DNA from: Breviolum minutum Mf 1.05b.01
Taxonomy: Eukaryota > Sar > Dinophyceae > Suessiales > Symbiodiniaceae
DNA length: 64,000 nucleotides
Assembly: GCA_000507305.1 (NCBI GenBank)
Contig: DF239296.1
Coordinates: 186,001-250,000, forward strand
Reading direction: 5' to 3'
Shown here: positions 21,300-31,221 of the stretch, in pieces
Layout of the letters: every line of letters starts with the position of its first letter
Position numbering within the stretch: position 1 is the stretch's first letter
Notes under the pieces: model-generated
What the model was told of the DNA's origin: nothing
Databases searched by the model: none
The model's input: only the letters and a program-made list of their open reading frames with translations
Program-made: the position numbers and the translations under genes

Positions 21300-21900
21300 A
21301 GGATCCACTTAATTTACTACTTCATACTGTAAAATATGTATATATATACATGTACTGTATATATGATATACGCCCTTCCTAATTAAGAAGAATGGCGTCC
21401 AAAAAAAAACAAACATCCGCCCTCCAAATCTTCCTGCATTTTTGATAAGCTGATCAACTGAGAGTTATTCACCTATGGCATATCTATACATTATTGGCTT
21501 AAAGAAGTCATCGGAACTGGAAACCTTGGCTTAGGTTTGAGAAATCACCCCCAATAGAGGAAGGCTATTTCTTGAGCAATAAAGAGAAGGGTTATTTCAA
21601 TCAACTTACAGAGGGTGTGGAAACCGGAAACCAATGGTTTTTGTTAACCAAACTTGTTAAGAATCACTACGATCATGGCGACGCCACGAAGTCCATCACC
21701 CAAAATTCCTTACCAAACTTGGCCGAATGAGACGAGAAACCTCCCGATAGTCAAAGATGCGCATGTGCAGTCCTTCCTGGCCAATTGTTGAGACACGAAA
21801 AAACAAAAATCTCAGACATGACTCACTCGCCCAAAGGACCATGAAAAAAAGTTTAAACTGCTTCCACTTCCCACTACAATTGTAATGCAATCCCCAAAAC
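21300..21900. other. No gene assigned
   Basis: AT-rich tract at 21330-21370 followed by sequence with only short open frames on both strands. It probably lies upstream of the PPPDE-type gene. Confidence 0.3.
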
Positions 21901-21904
21901 GTTT

Positions 21905-22024
21905 ACCCTCCCTGAAACTAACAGCTAAAGCACCTGAAAATGGATGGTAAAGGAAGACTAGTTTCCTTTCCTGTTGGGTTTCGGCCTATTTTCAGGGGCT
22001 TTGGCTGTTGGTTTCAGGGAGGGT
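21905..22024. mobile_element. TA-flanked element, family B (best-preserved long form)
   Basis: ACCCTCCCTGAAACTAACAG at the left and CTGTTGGTTTCAGGGAGGGT at the right, extending to about 37 bp of near-perfect inverted repeat. The interior holds GGATGGTAAAGGAAGACTAG and CTTTCCTGTTGGGTTTCGGC. Almost the same element occurs at 51862-51980. Confidence 0.9.
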
Positions 22025-22036
22025 GCAGCTTAGCTG

Positions 22037-22098
22037 TCATCCTGGAGCACAATTTTCCACCGCCTCCTCCGTCAATTCTGGCTGCATAGCATCATAGC
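22037..22098 (-). CDS. Candidate 3'-terminal exon, unknown protein
   Basis: After GGTGCAG|G the minus-strand frame encodes YDAMQPELTEEAVENCAPG and a stop. The acceptor fits the AG|G pattern and composition is coding-like, but the exon is short and no family can be recognised. Confidence 0.4.
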
Positions 22099-22618
22099 CT
22101 GCACCAAAATGGTGAGTGAATTCTGTCTCAAATGGCGGTGAACAATTTGGGGGCCAAAAATGTAAAAAGAAAAAAAAACGCCAAAAGATGATTTTTTGAA
22201 ATGTTTCTTTTTTGCCAGATTTTTTCACTGCTGCTGGATGTGTTTAGTTCATCGACTGAGATTTCATACAGGTTGGTAACATCAAATGGTTCTTCGGAAA
22301 AACATTTAACTTTTTCAGGTGTTTTATTTTCCTAAATGAGGTATAAAATACACGATGTTTTGGACAAACCCAGGAGTCTTGGGATCTTTGAATCTGAAAT
22401 GTTGGGGGGAAATTGTTGCATCCTCTATACCCTCTCGCAAATTTCATCTGTTGCAATGTGCATCATCAAGTTGAGTTGGAAACACATATGCAACGAAACT
22501 TGATAGGAACCCCCTTGGAAATCTTTGAGTATCCATTTCCTGGTGCAGTTTTTTTTTGCTTCTCGGAGCTTATTTAACGGAGTTGGAAACTGGGACAAAC
22601 CCCAAGCACCTCGGTACA

Positions 22619-22773
22619 CCGGGAGGATTATGCCAGTGAATATCTGGTTAATAACCATGGTCAATAAGTCCCCTAAGGATCGGAAGTTCGCTGTTCCCCT
22701 TCCAAATGGCCGGACTTCATGGCATGTAAATGGGGGAAAACTAAGCACTTACTACTTGGGATGATCCTCCAGG
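22619..22773. mobile_element. MITE-like element, family E (copy 3)
   Basis: GGGAGGATTATGCCAGTGAA at the left (degenerate) and TGGGATGATCCTCCAGG at the right. Interior GGTTAATAACCATGGTCAAT is shared with 63926-64000. Confidence 0.65.
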
Positions 22774-22774
22774 T

Positions 22775-23460
22775 AAGTAGTCAATACCTGTTGGCAAGAA
22801 TGCCACTCTTCATACCCTACAAGATATCTTGAGGTTTGGAGTACAATAACTTACAATTCCATTCCAATAATGTATCAGCTACGAAATGTTGCAAAAGTTT
22901 TCGCACCAAAAAACCATCAACGCAGGGAGATACGAAAAAAAGACATGAAGACGCCTGTTGAACACAAATTCCTTCAAATGTGCCACGGTGTTTTTTGGAA
23001 AACGCCAAGCAACTAGATGCCGAAATGGGTGTCACTGGAACATAGCCATGCAACCTCATTGGCTTTCCAACAAAAAACGGTGGTTCCAAGAACCCATATG
23101 ACCAAGTTACAATGGCAAACATGTTTTACAGTTGGATGTGTCCAAAAACATGAATGTATGGAACAATGGATGCTTCAGGGTTGCCATCCATGAAACTGCC
23201 AATGCATGTTTTTTTTTAAACTACCTTCTTACATGTACCAAAAAAGAGAATCAAACGCAGTTCGATCATGTTGGATCTTTCTAAATCATCCAAAATTGTT
23301 GTTTTCGAGTCCACTTTCTAAAACCGAAATCCAAAAGTAGAACTACTACAAACAGTTTCTCCAATCAGGAATAAACAATGTTTCATGTTCAGATCCAAAA
23401 GAGATAGTATGATACCTTTTAATAAATCAGTTTCTCGAACCATCTCTGAAAAAGAACAAA
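22775..23460. other. No gene assigned
   Basis: A/T-rich sequence with short frames only. By strand use of the flanking candidate exons (minus to the left, plus to the right), a divergent gene boundary would lie about here. Confidence 0.3.
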
Positions 23461-23465
23461 AAAAC

Positions 23466-23574
23466 TGGTTGGTGGTTGAACCAACCCATCTGAAAAATAT
23501 GCTCGTCAAAATGGGTTCATCTTTCCCGATTTTCGGGTTGAAAATAAATAAACAATTGAGTTGCCACCACCTCG
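23466..23574. mobile_element. MITE-like element, family A (copy 5)
   Basis: GGTTGGTGGTTGAACCAACC at the left, core GCTCGTCAAAATGGGTTCAT, and TTGAGTTGCCACCACCTCG at the right. Confidence 0.8.
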
Positions 23575-23609
23575 AAAACTACTCACCAATCCAGCTGTGT
23601 TTTCCCCAG

Positions 23610-23709
23610 CTGTTGGTTCCAAGAGACGTCTTTGGTCCCGGCGTAGAGGCCTGGCCCACGAAAACACCCATGGATGTTCATGGAAGAAATCCGGCGACCA
23701 TCAGTAGAG
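23610..23709 (+). CDS. Candidate exon, unknown protein
   Basis: Pyrimidine-rich TTTTCCCCAG acceptor, 33 open codons (LLVPRDVFGPGVEAWPTKTP, then MDVHGRNPATISR) and an AGAG|GTTAGT donor. The acceptor is followed by C, not G. The minus strand is also partly open. Function unknown. Confidence 0.4.
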
Positions 23710-23895
23710 GTTAGTAGTTTTGTTCCTCTATCCAAATCGATTTCTACCTAAAGTGGGATTTCTGTCTGTTTTGATTTTTTTGTAAGAGAAGCAAGAAATT
23801 TTCTGAAGAACAATGAGGTCTACCCTTCCATAATCATGGCTTAGTAGACAATCAAAACAAAATCGTTAAGGAAAACTGGCTCATGTTGGAGACAC

Positions 23896-24219
23896 ATGCC
23901 ATTGTCCACGTCCAGCAAACCTGGAGTTTTTCCTGATCTTAAAAAGATCAACACCACAGCACCTTTTGACTTCTTTTGGGAATCACCATGCACAACACCT
24001 TTGTTGAAATTGCTCAACTTTCGACTAGGATGTCCTTTTTGGAATGCAGATAAAGTTGATCGACCAAGCGAAGGACGCTTGGAAAAAGCTGCGTCCTACA
24101 TTGACCCTTGGGTGTCCCGTGCAGTGAGCGACAGTTCAGCAGTTGATTTGGAACCCATCAGCCTAACCCCCAACGGTACTTCCTTTGCCAGCTGGGCAAC
24201 TGCAACCCATTTCAAATAA
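23896..24219 (+). CDS. ORF of 107 codons, hypothetical
   Basis: Open from an ATG at 23896 to a stop at 24219. Protein-like composition (for example GRLEKAASYIDPWVSRAVSD, then LEPISLTPNG). It follows the candidate exon at 23610 on the same strand. It could be one or two exons read through a short intron; a possible internal AG|G lies at about 24069. Confidence 0.35.
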   Translation: MPLSTSSKPGVFPDLKKINTTAPFDFFWESPCTTPLLKLLNFRLGCPFWNADKVDRPSEGRLEKAASYIDPWVSRAVSDSSAVDLEPISLTPNGTSFASWATATHFK

Positions 24220-24339
24220 ACAGATCTTCTTTTAAAAACAGTTGGATCATATTTCCCAACTTTCAGAGGTATAAAAAAACTCTTTGAAAGCACCACGTAT
24301 AGTTTTGATTCAAAAAAAATAAAACTTAGTAGGAATCTT

Positions 24340-24413
24340 AAGGGGGGGGTGGTGATTCCCCTAGTCTTCCCTGAGGTTCCCCAATCTTCCCTGGGAATCT
24401 TTAAAGTTCCTCC
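24340..24413 (+). mobile_element. Repeat family M (direct copy)
   Basis: GGGGTGGTGATTCCCCTAGT, then CTTCCCTGAGGTTCCCC and AATCTTCCCTGGGAATC. Reverse-complement counterpart at 17691-17772. Confidence 0.75.
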
Positions 24414-24898
24414 AATTTCGCACCTCGGACCCCGTGATCTCAAAGGAATCCGCTTTGTGGAAGCAGTTCAGCTTGCCACTGGGCCGACGGGACGTGGGGA
24501 CGTGGCTGGCATAGGGTGCTGCAGATGCCCATCTGCACCAACACCCCCCCCCCGGATTTTTGTTCGTTGATTTCTTTTGAAAAATCTTGGAAAAAAATCA
24601 TATCAGATACACCATCAATCCATTAACTCACAAAATATTTTTTTGACCACCAAATCACAGACCGGATGGAGTGAACACAGGGTGATTTTTTTTAAATGAA
24701 CCGGAGGAATGGAGAGTTCTTGGGCCACGAATTTCAACTTTCACATTGCAATTTGAAGCAGTGAAAAAAAAAAACAGATATCCAACTTGCTACCCATGGG
24801 TTTTTTTTCAAAAGGTGCATGTTGAAGCTACATACCTCAAAGTTCCAGGTAGTTCCTTCCATATTTGATGCACCAAAATTCGGGCTTAGCTGGCTTAA

Positions 24899-25001
24899 TA
24901 CTGTTGATGGTTCAGAAATCCTGCATCGGTTGATATGGTAAATATCCCATTATTTACAGGGTTTTATATCCCAGGTGCAAGATTTCTTCCATCAACAGTA
25001 C
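24899..25001. mobile_element. MITE-like element, family D (copy)
   Basis: TACTGTTGATGGTTCAGAAA at the left and TTTCTTCCATCAACAGTA at the right, TA at both ends. Confidence 0.85.
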
Positions 25002-25500
25002 GGCAGCCGAAAATCCCCAATGACACGAGGTGTTGCCCAACCCAACTGCCTCATGAGGCAATTCATGCCAACTTCCTGCGAGTTTTGGTCGAGAAGATCC
25101 ACTTAACGCCTAGATACTGTACCAAAAATGATGTTTTTTTGTCAAAATGTATCTCCTTTCAAATATGGCCATTTTGGGTGTATATATATTTATATATTTT
25201 TGTTAAATTTCAGTGGGGTAAGTCTGGGTAAATTTTAAAAATAGATCACCATCCCTCAAACTTACTGAAATCATGCCAATTCCCCATCATCTGACATTAC
25301 ATCATCATTCACTCAGCTTTGATTTATTCCACAGAGACCCATCTTTTGCGCTCATCCATGTCCTCTTCCATTTCAGGAATCGTTTCTTCTGGTGTGGCAC
25401 TTGCAACCTTAGAAGATTTCAAAGTGTTTCTGAAGAAAAATGGGAAAGCTGACATCAATTCTCGAATTTGCTATATCTTCAAAGGAAAACTGTGGGATAC

Positions 25501-25585
25501 CATGTGCGCGGTCATGGGCAGCTCCAGTTAGAGCTGCCCAGTCTTTTTTGGGATCTGCAAAGTTTCCGTCCAGCTTACCAGTCTC
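25501..25585 (-). CDS. Candidate internal exon, unknown protein
   Basis: GATGCAG|G acceptor, 28 open codons (ETGKLDGNFADPKKDWAALT, then GAAHDRAH) and an ATG|GTATCC donor on the minus strand. Lies next to a plus-strand candidate at 25691, so at least one of the two may be false. Confidence 0.4.
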
Positions 25586-25690
25586 CTGCATCAATGTTTT
25601 ACAAAAATCCTCATTTCTGCCCACCACCTAACATCTATGCACTTTCCATTCGAATCCTCAGAAACTTTTTTAATGCTGAGATCTTGGCAG

Positions 25691-25748
25691 GTGGTAGCGG
25701 TGGCCGACAAATGTTCCCCATCGCCTTCATGGATCATTCGAAAAATGG
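25691..25748 (+). CDS. Candidate internal exon, unknown protein
   Basis: CTTGGCAG|G acceptor, 19 codons (VVAVADKCSPSPSWIIRKM) and a GTCAAG donor. Short, so moderate to low confidence. Confidence 0.35.
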
Positions 25749-26232
25749 GTCAAGTTCCATCCCGGAAACTTCCTACATAAATGTTCGTATCATCTTGGGC
25801 CCTGGGCAAAGTATAATTTCCTACCCCTGAATCTCAGGGCACCATTTTTTTTTTGAATTTCCCAACCGGCAGTGAATGGTCGCGATGAAAGTTGCAGAGA
25901 ATCATCTCCTTCATGTTTTTTCGTAGCTCAAAAACTGTTTTGGAGCCCCAATTTCCCCGAAAATTCCCCCATCCGCCACCTCAAAACGCCCCCAGGGAAA
26001 CAATCCCAGGGAAAAACCCCGGTAGAAACGGGGAAGACGCCCAAAATGCGTTCGTTTTTTTTTTGACAAAGAAGCTGGAGCCAAAGCAATGGTTGTTGGA
26101 CGTATTTTTTTGGGTTTTCCGGTGTTTTTCTTCTGGCAAAAAAAAAAACTGCTTGGGATGACTCATTTTTTTCCAGAAATCCAGGATCAAATGGTCCGGA
26201 GATTGGTAAATTTAAGCCATAGGATGGGGTGA

Positions 26233-26472
26233 AATCACCCCAGCTACACAATCATTGATCGCATTTCCACCTTCCGCATCCTCCAAGCTCGCAAAAAGAC
26301 TTGCAACACCAAACATAGGGGACATCCTTCCCCAATTTCGGTGGAAAAAAAGTACCATCCAAGATGTGGAAACACCCAACAAAAATCTGCCCGAAACTTA
26401 AGGCAACTTGATAAAAATGTCTTCCCCGAAAACAGACGGTCAATGCGCACCCGCGACAGCTATGAAAAACCG
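26233..26472 (+). CDS. Open coding-like stretch, unknown protein
   Basis: A plus-strand frame without a nearby ATG stays open through TIIDRISTFRILQARKKTCN, later KYHPRCGNTQQKSARNLRQL and SMRTRDSYEKP, up to the family B element that starts at 26474 and supplies the stop. Basic and Cys/His-containing. No clean AG|G acceptor was found, so borders are unknown. Confidence 0.3.
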
Positions 26473-26473
26473 A

Positions 26474-26578
26474 TACACCCCTGAAAACTAACATGTCCCC
26501 AAAAAGGGATTTATTTTAGTAGGGAATACATCTTCCAACCATGGATTTTCAGGGGACATGTTAGTTTTCAGGAGAGTA
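26474..26578. mobile_element. TA-flanked element, family B
   Basis: TACACCCCTGAAAACTAACA at the left and TGTTAGTTTTCAGGAGAGTA at the right. Interior contains CATCTTCCAACCATGGATTT. Confidence 0.85.
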
Positions 26579-26602
26579 AAAGGAGGGTTATCTTCGTTTC
26601 AG

Positions 26603-26908
26603 GCTAAAGCTACCGAGGTTGGTTGCCATCGAAGCCGCAAAAAACTTTTTGGCCGCTTCACAAAGGGCAAGACTGCTCATGGCCTGATTTTCAACCATTT
26701 TGCTCGAGAAAGTGAGTTTGTGGAAGCTGCAAATGGGAAGTTTCCAGTGTCGATACAGTGATGGTGATATTTTGTATGTATATATATATATATATTTTTA
26801 TATAATAATAAATGGATATCCTTTCAGAGAGGAAGGAACAAAAAACACCTTCAAGATGGGCAAACCTCAACCCCTCAACCTGACATGAACATGTACTTCC
26901 AATGCTAA
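26603..26908 (+). CDS. Two 3' exons of an unknown gene
   Basis: Exon 26603-26711 follows TTCGTTTCAG|G, encodes AKATEVGCHRSRKKLFGRFT and KGKTAHGLIFNHFARE, and ends at A|GTGAGT, the strongest donor in the window. Exon 26832-26908 follows TTCAGAGAG|G, joins in frame, and encodes RRNKKHLQDGQTSTPQPDMN, MYFQC and a stop. The 120-nt intron holds a TA microsatellite. The basic C-terminal part suggests a nucleic-acid-binding or disordered tail, but no family is recognised. Upstream exons not found. Confidence 0.55.
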
Positions 26909-27479
26909 TCATTCATACATCTTGTGCCCAAAAACCCACTGGTTCACAGTGGATTCCATGAATTCCCAATAAAACCAGGGTTTAGGCATGCCCCCAACAT
27001 ACATGAATGGAAAAAAAACGGAAAAATCCGATCCTGAAACTGTCCCGACCAAAGAAAATGAATCGTGACATGTATCTCCTTCTATCATCCTTCTTACTTG
27101 GCGGCTGTGTTTTTTTTGTGAAGGAAAACACCGTTGGAAGTCTGCTCCTAAAACCGACAATCTTTGGTGGCTTTTTTTGGAACCCAATGGAGCCATAAAA
27201 TCATCTGTGAAAGGTTCAAGCCACTAGTTGGAAAGATGACTGCAATGAATTTTCCCCCAAAGTTGTCAGGCCCACCCTCCTCTAAGGTTGCTTTTAACAA
27301 CAAATTCTGCGGGGGAAATTCCCACATCCGAAGATTCCCAGCACCTGCAATTCCAAACTCAACTTCCGAGGCCCAAGGCCTTGGTCGAGTCTAGCCCCCA
27401 AAAATGATGGGCCGGATGGAAAAGGTGAATTGTGGCCATTTTTTGGTATCTATGTTAGATTTCTAGGGTGTATATGTTT

Positions 27480-27500
27480 GTATATATATATATATACATA
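27480..27500. repeat. (TA)n microsatellite
   Basis: Pure TATATA run just left of a family I element. Confidence 0.8.
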
Positions 27501-27509
27501 TATTGCCAA

Positions 27510-27654
27510 GGGTCGATCAACTCCCTATATTTGAGATAAACTCATCCCACCCACCTTTAATGATGGGAATCCTTATAATGGGTATATAAACCCAAAGGGA
27601 ATTGGGTTGATGAGCATCCCCCTATTACATGGAAATAATGGGAGTTTAGACAGC
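27510..27654. mobile_element. MITE-like element, family I (copy 1)
   Basis: Left AGGGTCGATCAACTCCCTA pairs with the right end AATGGGAGTT... The interior AAACTCATCCCACCC ... AATGGGTATATAAACCC ... GAATTGGGTTGATGAG is shared with 61251-61402. Confidence 0.75.
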
Positions 27655-27737
27655 GAACTTGCGAGCTACCCACGCGAAGGGATGCCCCTTCCACTGGTTG
27701 AGGGGGTCACAACAATGCCAAGGGTAATGCCACAGCC

Positions 27738-27842
27738 TACCCCAGGAGAAAGATCTTATTAGGAGATTATTACAGGATGATGGTGCATAATTATCCCTTA
27801 ATAAGGCCTTGTTTCTTTGGGAGGGGTGGGATTGGGGGGGTG
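27738..27842. mobile_element. MITE-like element, family G (copy 2)
   Basis: CTACCCCAGGAGAAAGATCT at the left and TTGTTTCTTTGGGAGGGGTG at the right, with CCCTTAATAAGGCC inside. Confidence 0.65.
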
Positions 27843-27904
27843 CGGACCCTTAGATGTCCATGATTTGTAGGTGAAAATGATCTTCAAATGAAACTTCTGA
27901 GGTT

Positions 27905-27992
27905 TACGACATCATAAGGATAATGATGGGAATGATATGATGAATGATATGATGAATGGTGTGATGATGTGATTAATGATGTGATGAATGAT

Positions 27993-28089
<97 letters not shown>

Positions 28090-28090
28090 T
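27905..28090. repeat. (GAT)n microsatellite
   Basis: About 30 uninterrupted GAT units (27993-28088), preceded by degenerate TGATGAATGATATGATG repeats from about 27917. It appears as poly-Ser on translation and is not coding. Confidence 0.9.
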
Positions 28091-28156
28091 GATTGCGAAT
28101 GACTATGATCAATCTATGAACATATATCAAAATTCCCAGTTTTTTGTGGTGAAGGA

Positions 28157-28350
28157 TGTCAGCTATTATTGCCTTAGCTTGTCAACGTTGCGTTTGGTTG
28201 GCGAATCGTCTTTGTCATGAGATTCATGAAGAAAGAATTTCTCAGGAACATTCTTTCATGAAACAACTCAAATCTGAGGACAGGGACACAGGTCTCGGAA
28301 GCCAAAGCTGCGGAGTAGGTCTTCCTCCCAACAAAAGCATTGTTTCAGAT
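28157..28350 (+). CDS. ORF/exon, unknown protein
   Basis: Open plus-strand frame starting MSAIIALACQRCVWLANRLC and continuing IHEERISQEHSFMKQLKSED and VSDLRGF. A GAAG|G acceptor lies just before. Codon use looks coding, but the right border is uncertain (a GT occurs at about 28351). Function unknown. Confidence 0.4.
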
Positions 28351-28639
28351 CTGCGGGGGTTCGAATTCTACCAAAAAAAAATATATAGTCCACCTATATT
28401 CTACCCGTAAAAGATCCGGAAAAAAAATTGATCGAAAACTCACGACTCGACTCGGCAAAAAAGGCACCACATCCATGGTTTCTTGGTTTGTCGGGTAAAG
28501 TACTTTTCATTTGACTATGGGGTGATGAAGAAACCTGGTCTGTTTTTTTGAGGGCTGTAAAATGGCTAGTGTAGAAACCGACGAGTTTCCATTTGATTCC
28601 CAAAAAGGAAATCTCCTCTAAACCAACCATTGATTTTCA

Positions 28640-29290
28640 GCGGCCAACTGTTAGTTTCAGACTGAAGGTCATCTGGATGAAATGGGGCTGATCTTTCACC
28701 ACCGAACTTTCCCTGAAAGAGAGGAGAGTGACGCGAGTAATCTACACAACCCTTGGGAGTAGCGTCACGAGAAAGTAATGATCATAGCCATAGCACTAAT
28801 TTTAATTGATAGTGTTTTCTGCCACACTCCTTAAAGCCAACATGGCCCCTGACAATAGACTTTCTCCAAAGGGGAAAGGATCGTCTCCCTTTGCCACCTT
28901 TTCTCAGAGGGCCGACATCTTAAAATTTTCATGGGGAGTTATAAATCAACCCAGCCTCGGGTGACAGCGCAAAATCCACCCCATGCTTGCTTCCAGCCTC
29001 CTGTCTTTGCCAGCCTTGCTCCGGACCAATAGCCACCAAAACGCGGCCGTTTGCTGCAAGATCCAGAGGTTCGCCCCCTCAAAAGGTCCGGGTATTTGCT
29101 GGCGTATGTCTTTTGTCACCTAAAAAACAATTCATCATCAGTAGACATGTTCCCTTAAAAATATCCCATACATGACTATCTATATCATATATGTATATAT
29201 TATATATCATGTCAAAATCTACCATCAAATCTTAGTATATGTACATCATATATCAATGCTTTCAACTACTCAAGTGTCCCCTTAGTCCAC
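28640..29290. other. No gene assigned
   Basis: Contains a solitary right end of family B (CAACTGTTAGTTTCAG at about 28645) and ATATAC-rich DNA at 29180-29250. No convincing exon. Confidence 0.3.
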
Positions 29291-29297
29291 CTGCCTG

Positions 29298-29490
29298 TTG
29301 ATCGCGTTGGACGAAGTTTATTTTCCCAGCAATCTTTGGCTAAGAAGGTCTCCATCTGGACTTCTTGTATCACAGGCACCTGATGAAAGTTCTTTGGAAA
29401 AAATGACAAAAATCCATGGCACTGCCTGGAAACTCCCAAAAAAACGACGTATCCGCTGCTTGGACATTTTTTGGAGTCTCACAAAAACAG
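29298..29490 (+). CDS. Candidate exon, unknown protein
   Basis: Open frame (LDEVYFPSNLWLRRSPSGLL, then SQAPDESSLEKMTKIHGTAW, KLPKKRRIRCLDIFWSLTKT) ending at ACAG|GTTGGA. The minus strand is also open over the same stretch, so the strand is a judgement based on peptide quality. Confidence 0.35.
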
Positions 29491-29911
29491 GTTGGAACAA
29501 AAATGAACACGAAATTGCTTGATATTTTTTTCTAGTATTATCTATGAGTTGTAAAAATACATATTCCATATAGGATTTCTTTGATTCCCTAAGAAAGTGT
29601 TTTTTGGGTTTTTTTCTCAGCAATCCTTTAGTGGGTAGAAACTTCACCCGTTAGATACTAGAGCAGTTCCATCAGGGATGCAGACTTCCCACTTCTCCCA
29701 ACACCCCCGCAACATAAAAATCAATTCCTTCCAATTTCAAACTTAATATTTCGGATTACTACCATGAACTTGGAGCATCCATGGTCAATGTGGATCAGTA
29801 GCTTACCAAAAATCCCGAATCCCAAACAAGTTTTGGTTCTCTTCAACATCCACTACCCTGTGATTTTGAGGATTCTCTGTTTGTTTCTTTTTTCAGCTCC
29901 TCATTTTTTAG

Positions 29912-30125
29912 GGATCGGAAAATGTCGCATCATCATCACCAACGGCTCCAACGCGACCCGTTCATCGATCCCCCTGGGTGCACCTGAGTGAATCCACTTT
30001 GCTCCAGCCCAGGTAGCATCACTTCGTGTAGCTTCTGCGCTTGCCGCAGCAAATGGCAATGGAAGACCTCACGGTCTGCACCTGGAGATTTCCCGAGATT
30101 TCAAACCATGGGGGAAATCCCACAG
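29912..30125 (+). CDS. Two candidate exons, unknown protein
   Basis: Exon 29912-29977 follows ATTTTTTAG|G and encodes a Ser/Thr/Pro-rich stretch (GSENVASSSPTAPTRPVHRS) before a GTGCAC donor. Exon 30013-30125 follows CAGCCCAG|G and encodes VASLRVASALAAANGNGRPH and LHLEISRDFKPWGKSH before a GC donor. Both are phase 0. The 35-nt gap between them is very short for an intron, so they may not be directly joined. Confidence 0.35.
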
Positions 30126-30227
30126 GCTGAACAGCAACCTCAAATGAGGTTGCTTCCAAGATCATCCCATAGAATCCGTGGGGATGATGGTATCTTCATG
30201 ACTATACCTGGAGTTACTTTATATAAT

Positions 30228-30332
30228 ACACCCCCGGAAGATTGACATGGAACCTAAAAACCACCCAATTGAAAAGGAAAATCATCTTCCAAACCATCAT
30301 TTTCAGGTTCCATGTTAATCTTCAGGGGTGTA
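30228..30332. mobile_element. TA-flanked element, family B
   Basis: TACACCCCCGGAAGATTGAC at the left and TTAATCTTCAGGGGTGTA at the right. Closely related to 60930-61034 (shared CATGGAACC / GGTTCCATG). Confidence 0.85.
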
Positions 30333-30420
30333 GTCCGTCATCTTTTCAAAAACAAAATCTTACCTCGGCTCCGGGGAAGTTGAACCAATCAATTCCTCCC
30401 GGCTATCATATCTATCTGAT

Positions 30421-30720
30421 TTGATCTATGAATAAGATCACTGTATCATTTTAATTCTATGAATGCATTATTACATTCATCTACTATATCAATATATTCT
30501 CCACTAATTAATTTTAAAAAATGGCATCAACAGTTTCTATAGAATGATGTAAAAGTGTTATTCCAACTATATAACAGTTAAAGTCAAAAAACCTGCATTA
30601 TATTACTCTTTATGCTTCTTTTAGATCTCCTATTTCTGCAGAATAATGAATATCTAAGTATCGTATATTCATGTTTTATCAATCTTATGATCTGTAGAAC
30701 CAATTGTCATATCTATTTCT
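30421..30720 (-). pseudogene. AT-rich relic of an ankyrin-repeat protein
   Basis: This 300-bp island has about 27% G+C by count of one line, against 40-45% in the flanks. On the minus strand one frame reads YLDIHYSAEIGDLKEA, stop, RVI, stop, CRFFDFNCYIVGITLLHHSI, then ETVDAIF before further stops. The pattern (IHYSAEIGDLKEA..., then GITLLHHSIE about 33 residues later) matches the ankyrin consensus of 'LH-AAE-GDL' followed by 'G-T-LH'. In-frame TAA/TAG codons and a likely frameshift upstream mark it as broken under the standard code. Origin (foreign DNA or an AT-rich host family) is not established. Confidence 0.45.
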
Positions 30721-30723
30721 AGA

Positions 30724-30830
30724 AGATGCTGGTGACTTGTTACTGGGAAGGGCATCCTTCCCAGTGCCTGGCACCCGGCACAACGCCAAGGTGTTAACCC
30801 CTAATTGCACCAGCTGCGGTAAGAGCCTGC
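30724..30830. repeat. Short fold-back with perfect hairpin
   Basis: GCTGGTG at the left and CACCAGC at the right enclose a perfect 10-bp stem, ACTGGGAAGG and CCTTCCCAGT, with a 4-base loop (30742-30765). It directly abuts the AT-rich ankyrin relic. Confidence 0.65.
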
Positions 30831-31221
30831 GCCAGAAAAAAACTCATCCCCAATAGCCAGAAAGAGCTGGGAAAAAAAATCCGAGCTAAAAATTCCAAAA
30901 CCAGAATTCTTTCGCATCTTTTGTTGGGGAGGTGAGATTCCCTTTACTTTTCACCAACTCCTAGTGTGAACTGATCGCTATAATTTGCCCAGAAGGATGA
31001 CATTTGATGCCAAATCTATCGGACTTAAATGGTCAAACCACCTTGCTGCTGGTGTTTTTTCCCAAGCTCGAGATGTGCCAAGTTGGTGTTTTTCGAAGTT
31101 GCTTTTTGGAACCAAAAATTGTCGAAGGTACTACGAAGATGTATCAGAAATGGTGACAACTTCCGTGGAAAAGTAAAGAAACATCACCAGCAAGTCCAAG
31201 ATGTAAAGCAACTTTGGGATG

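Noticed and set aside
30421-30720. Mitochondrial or plastid origin of the AT-rich island
   Set aside because: Translations do not resemble the cytochrome oxidase or photosystem proteins I know; the ankyrin-like frame is the better match.
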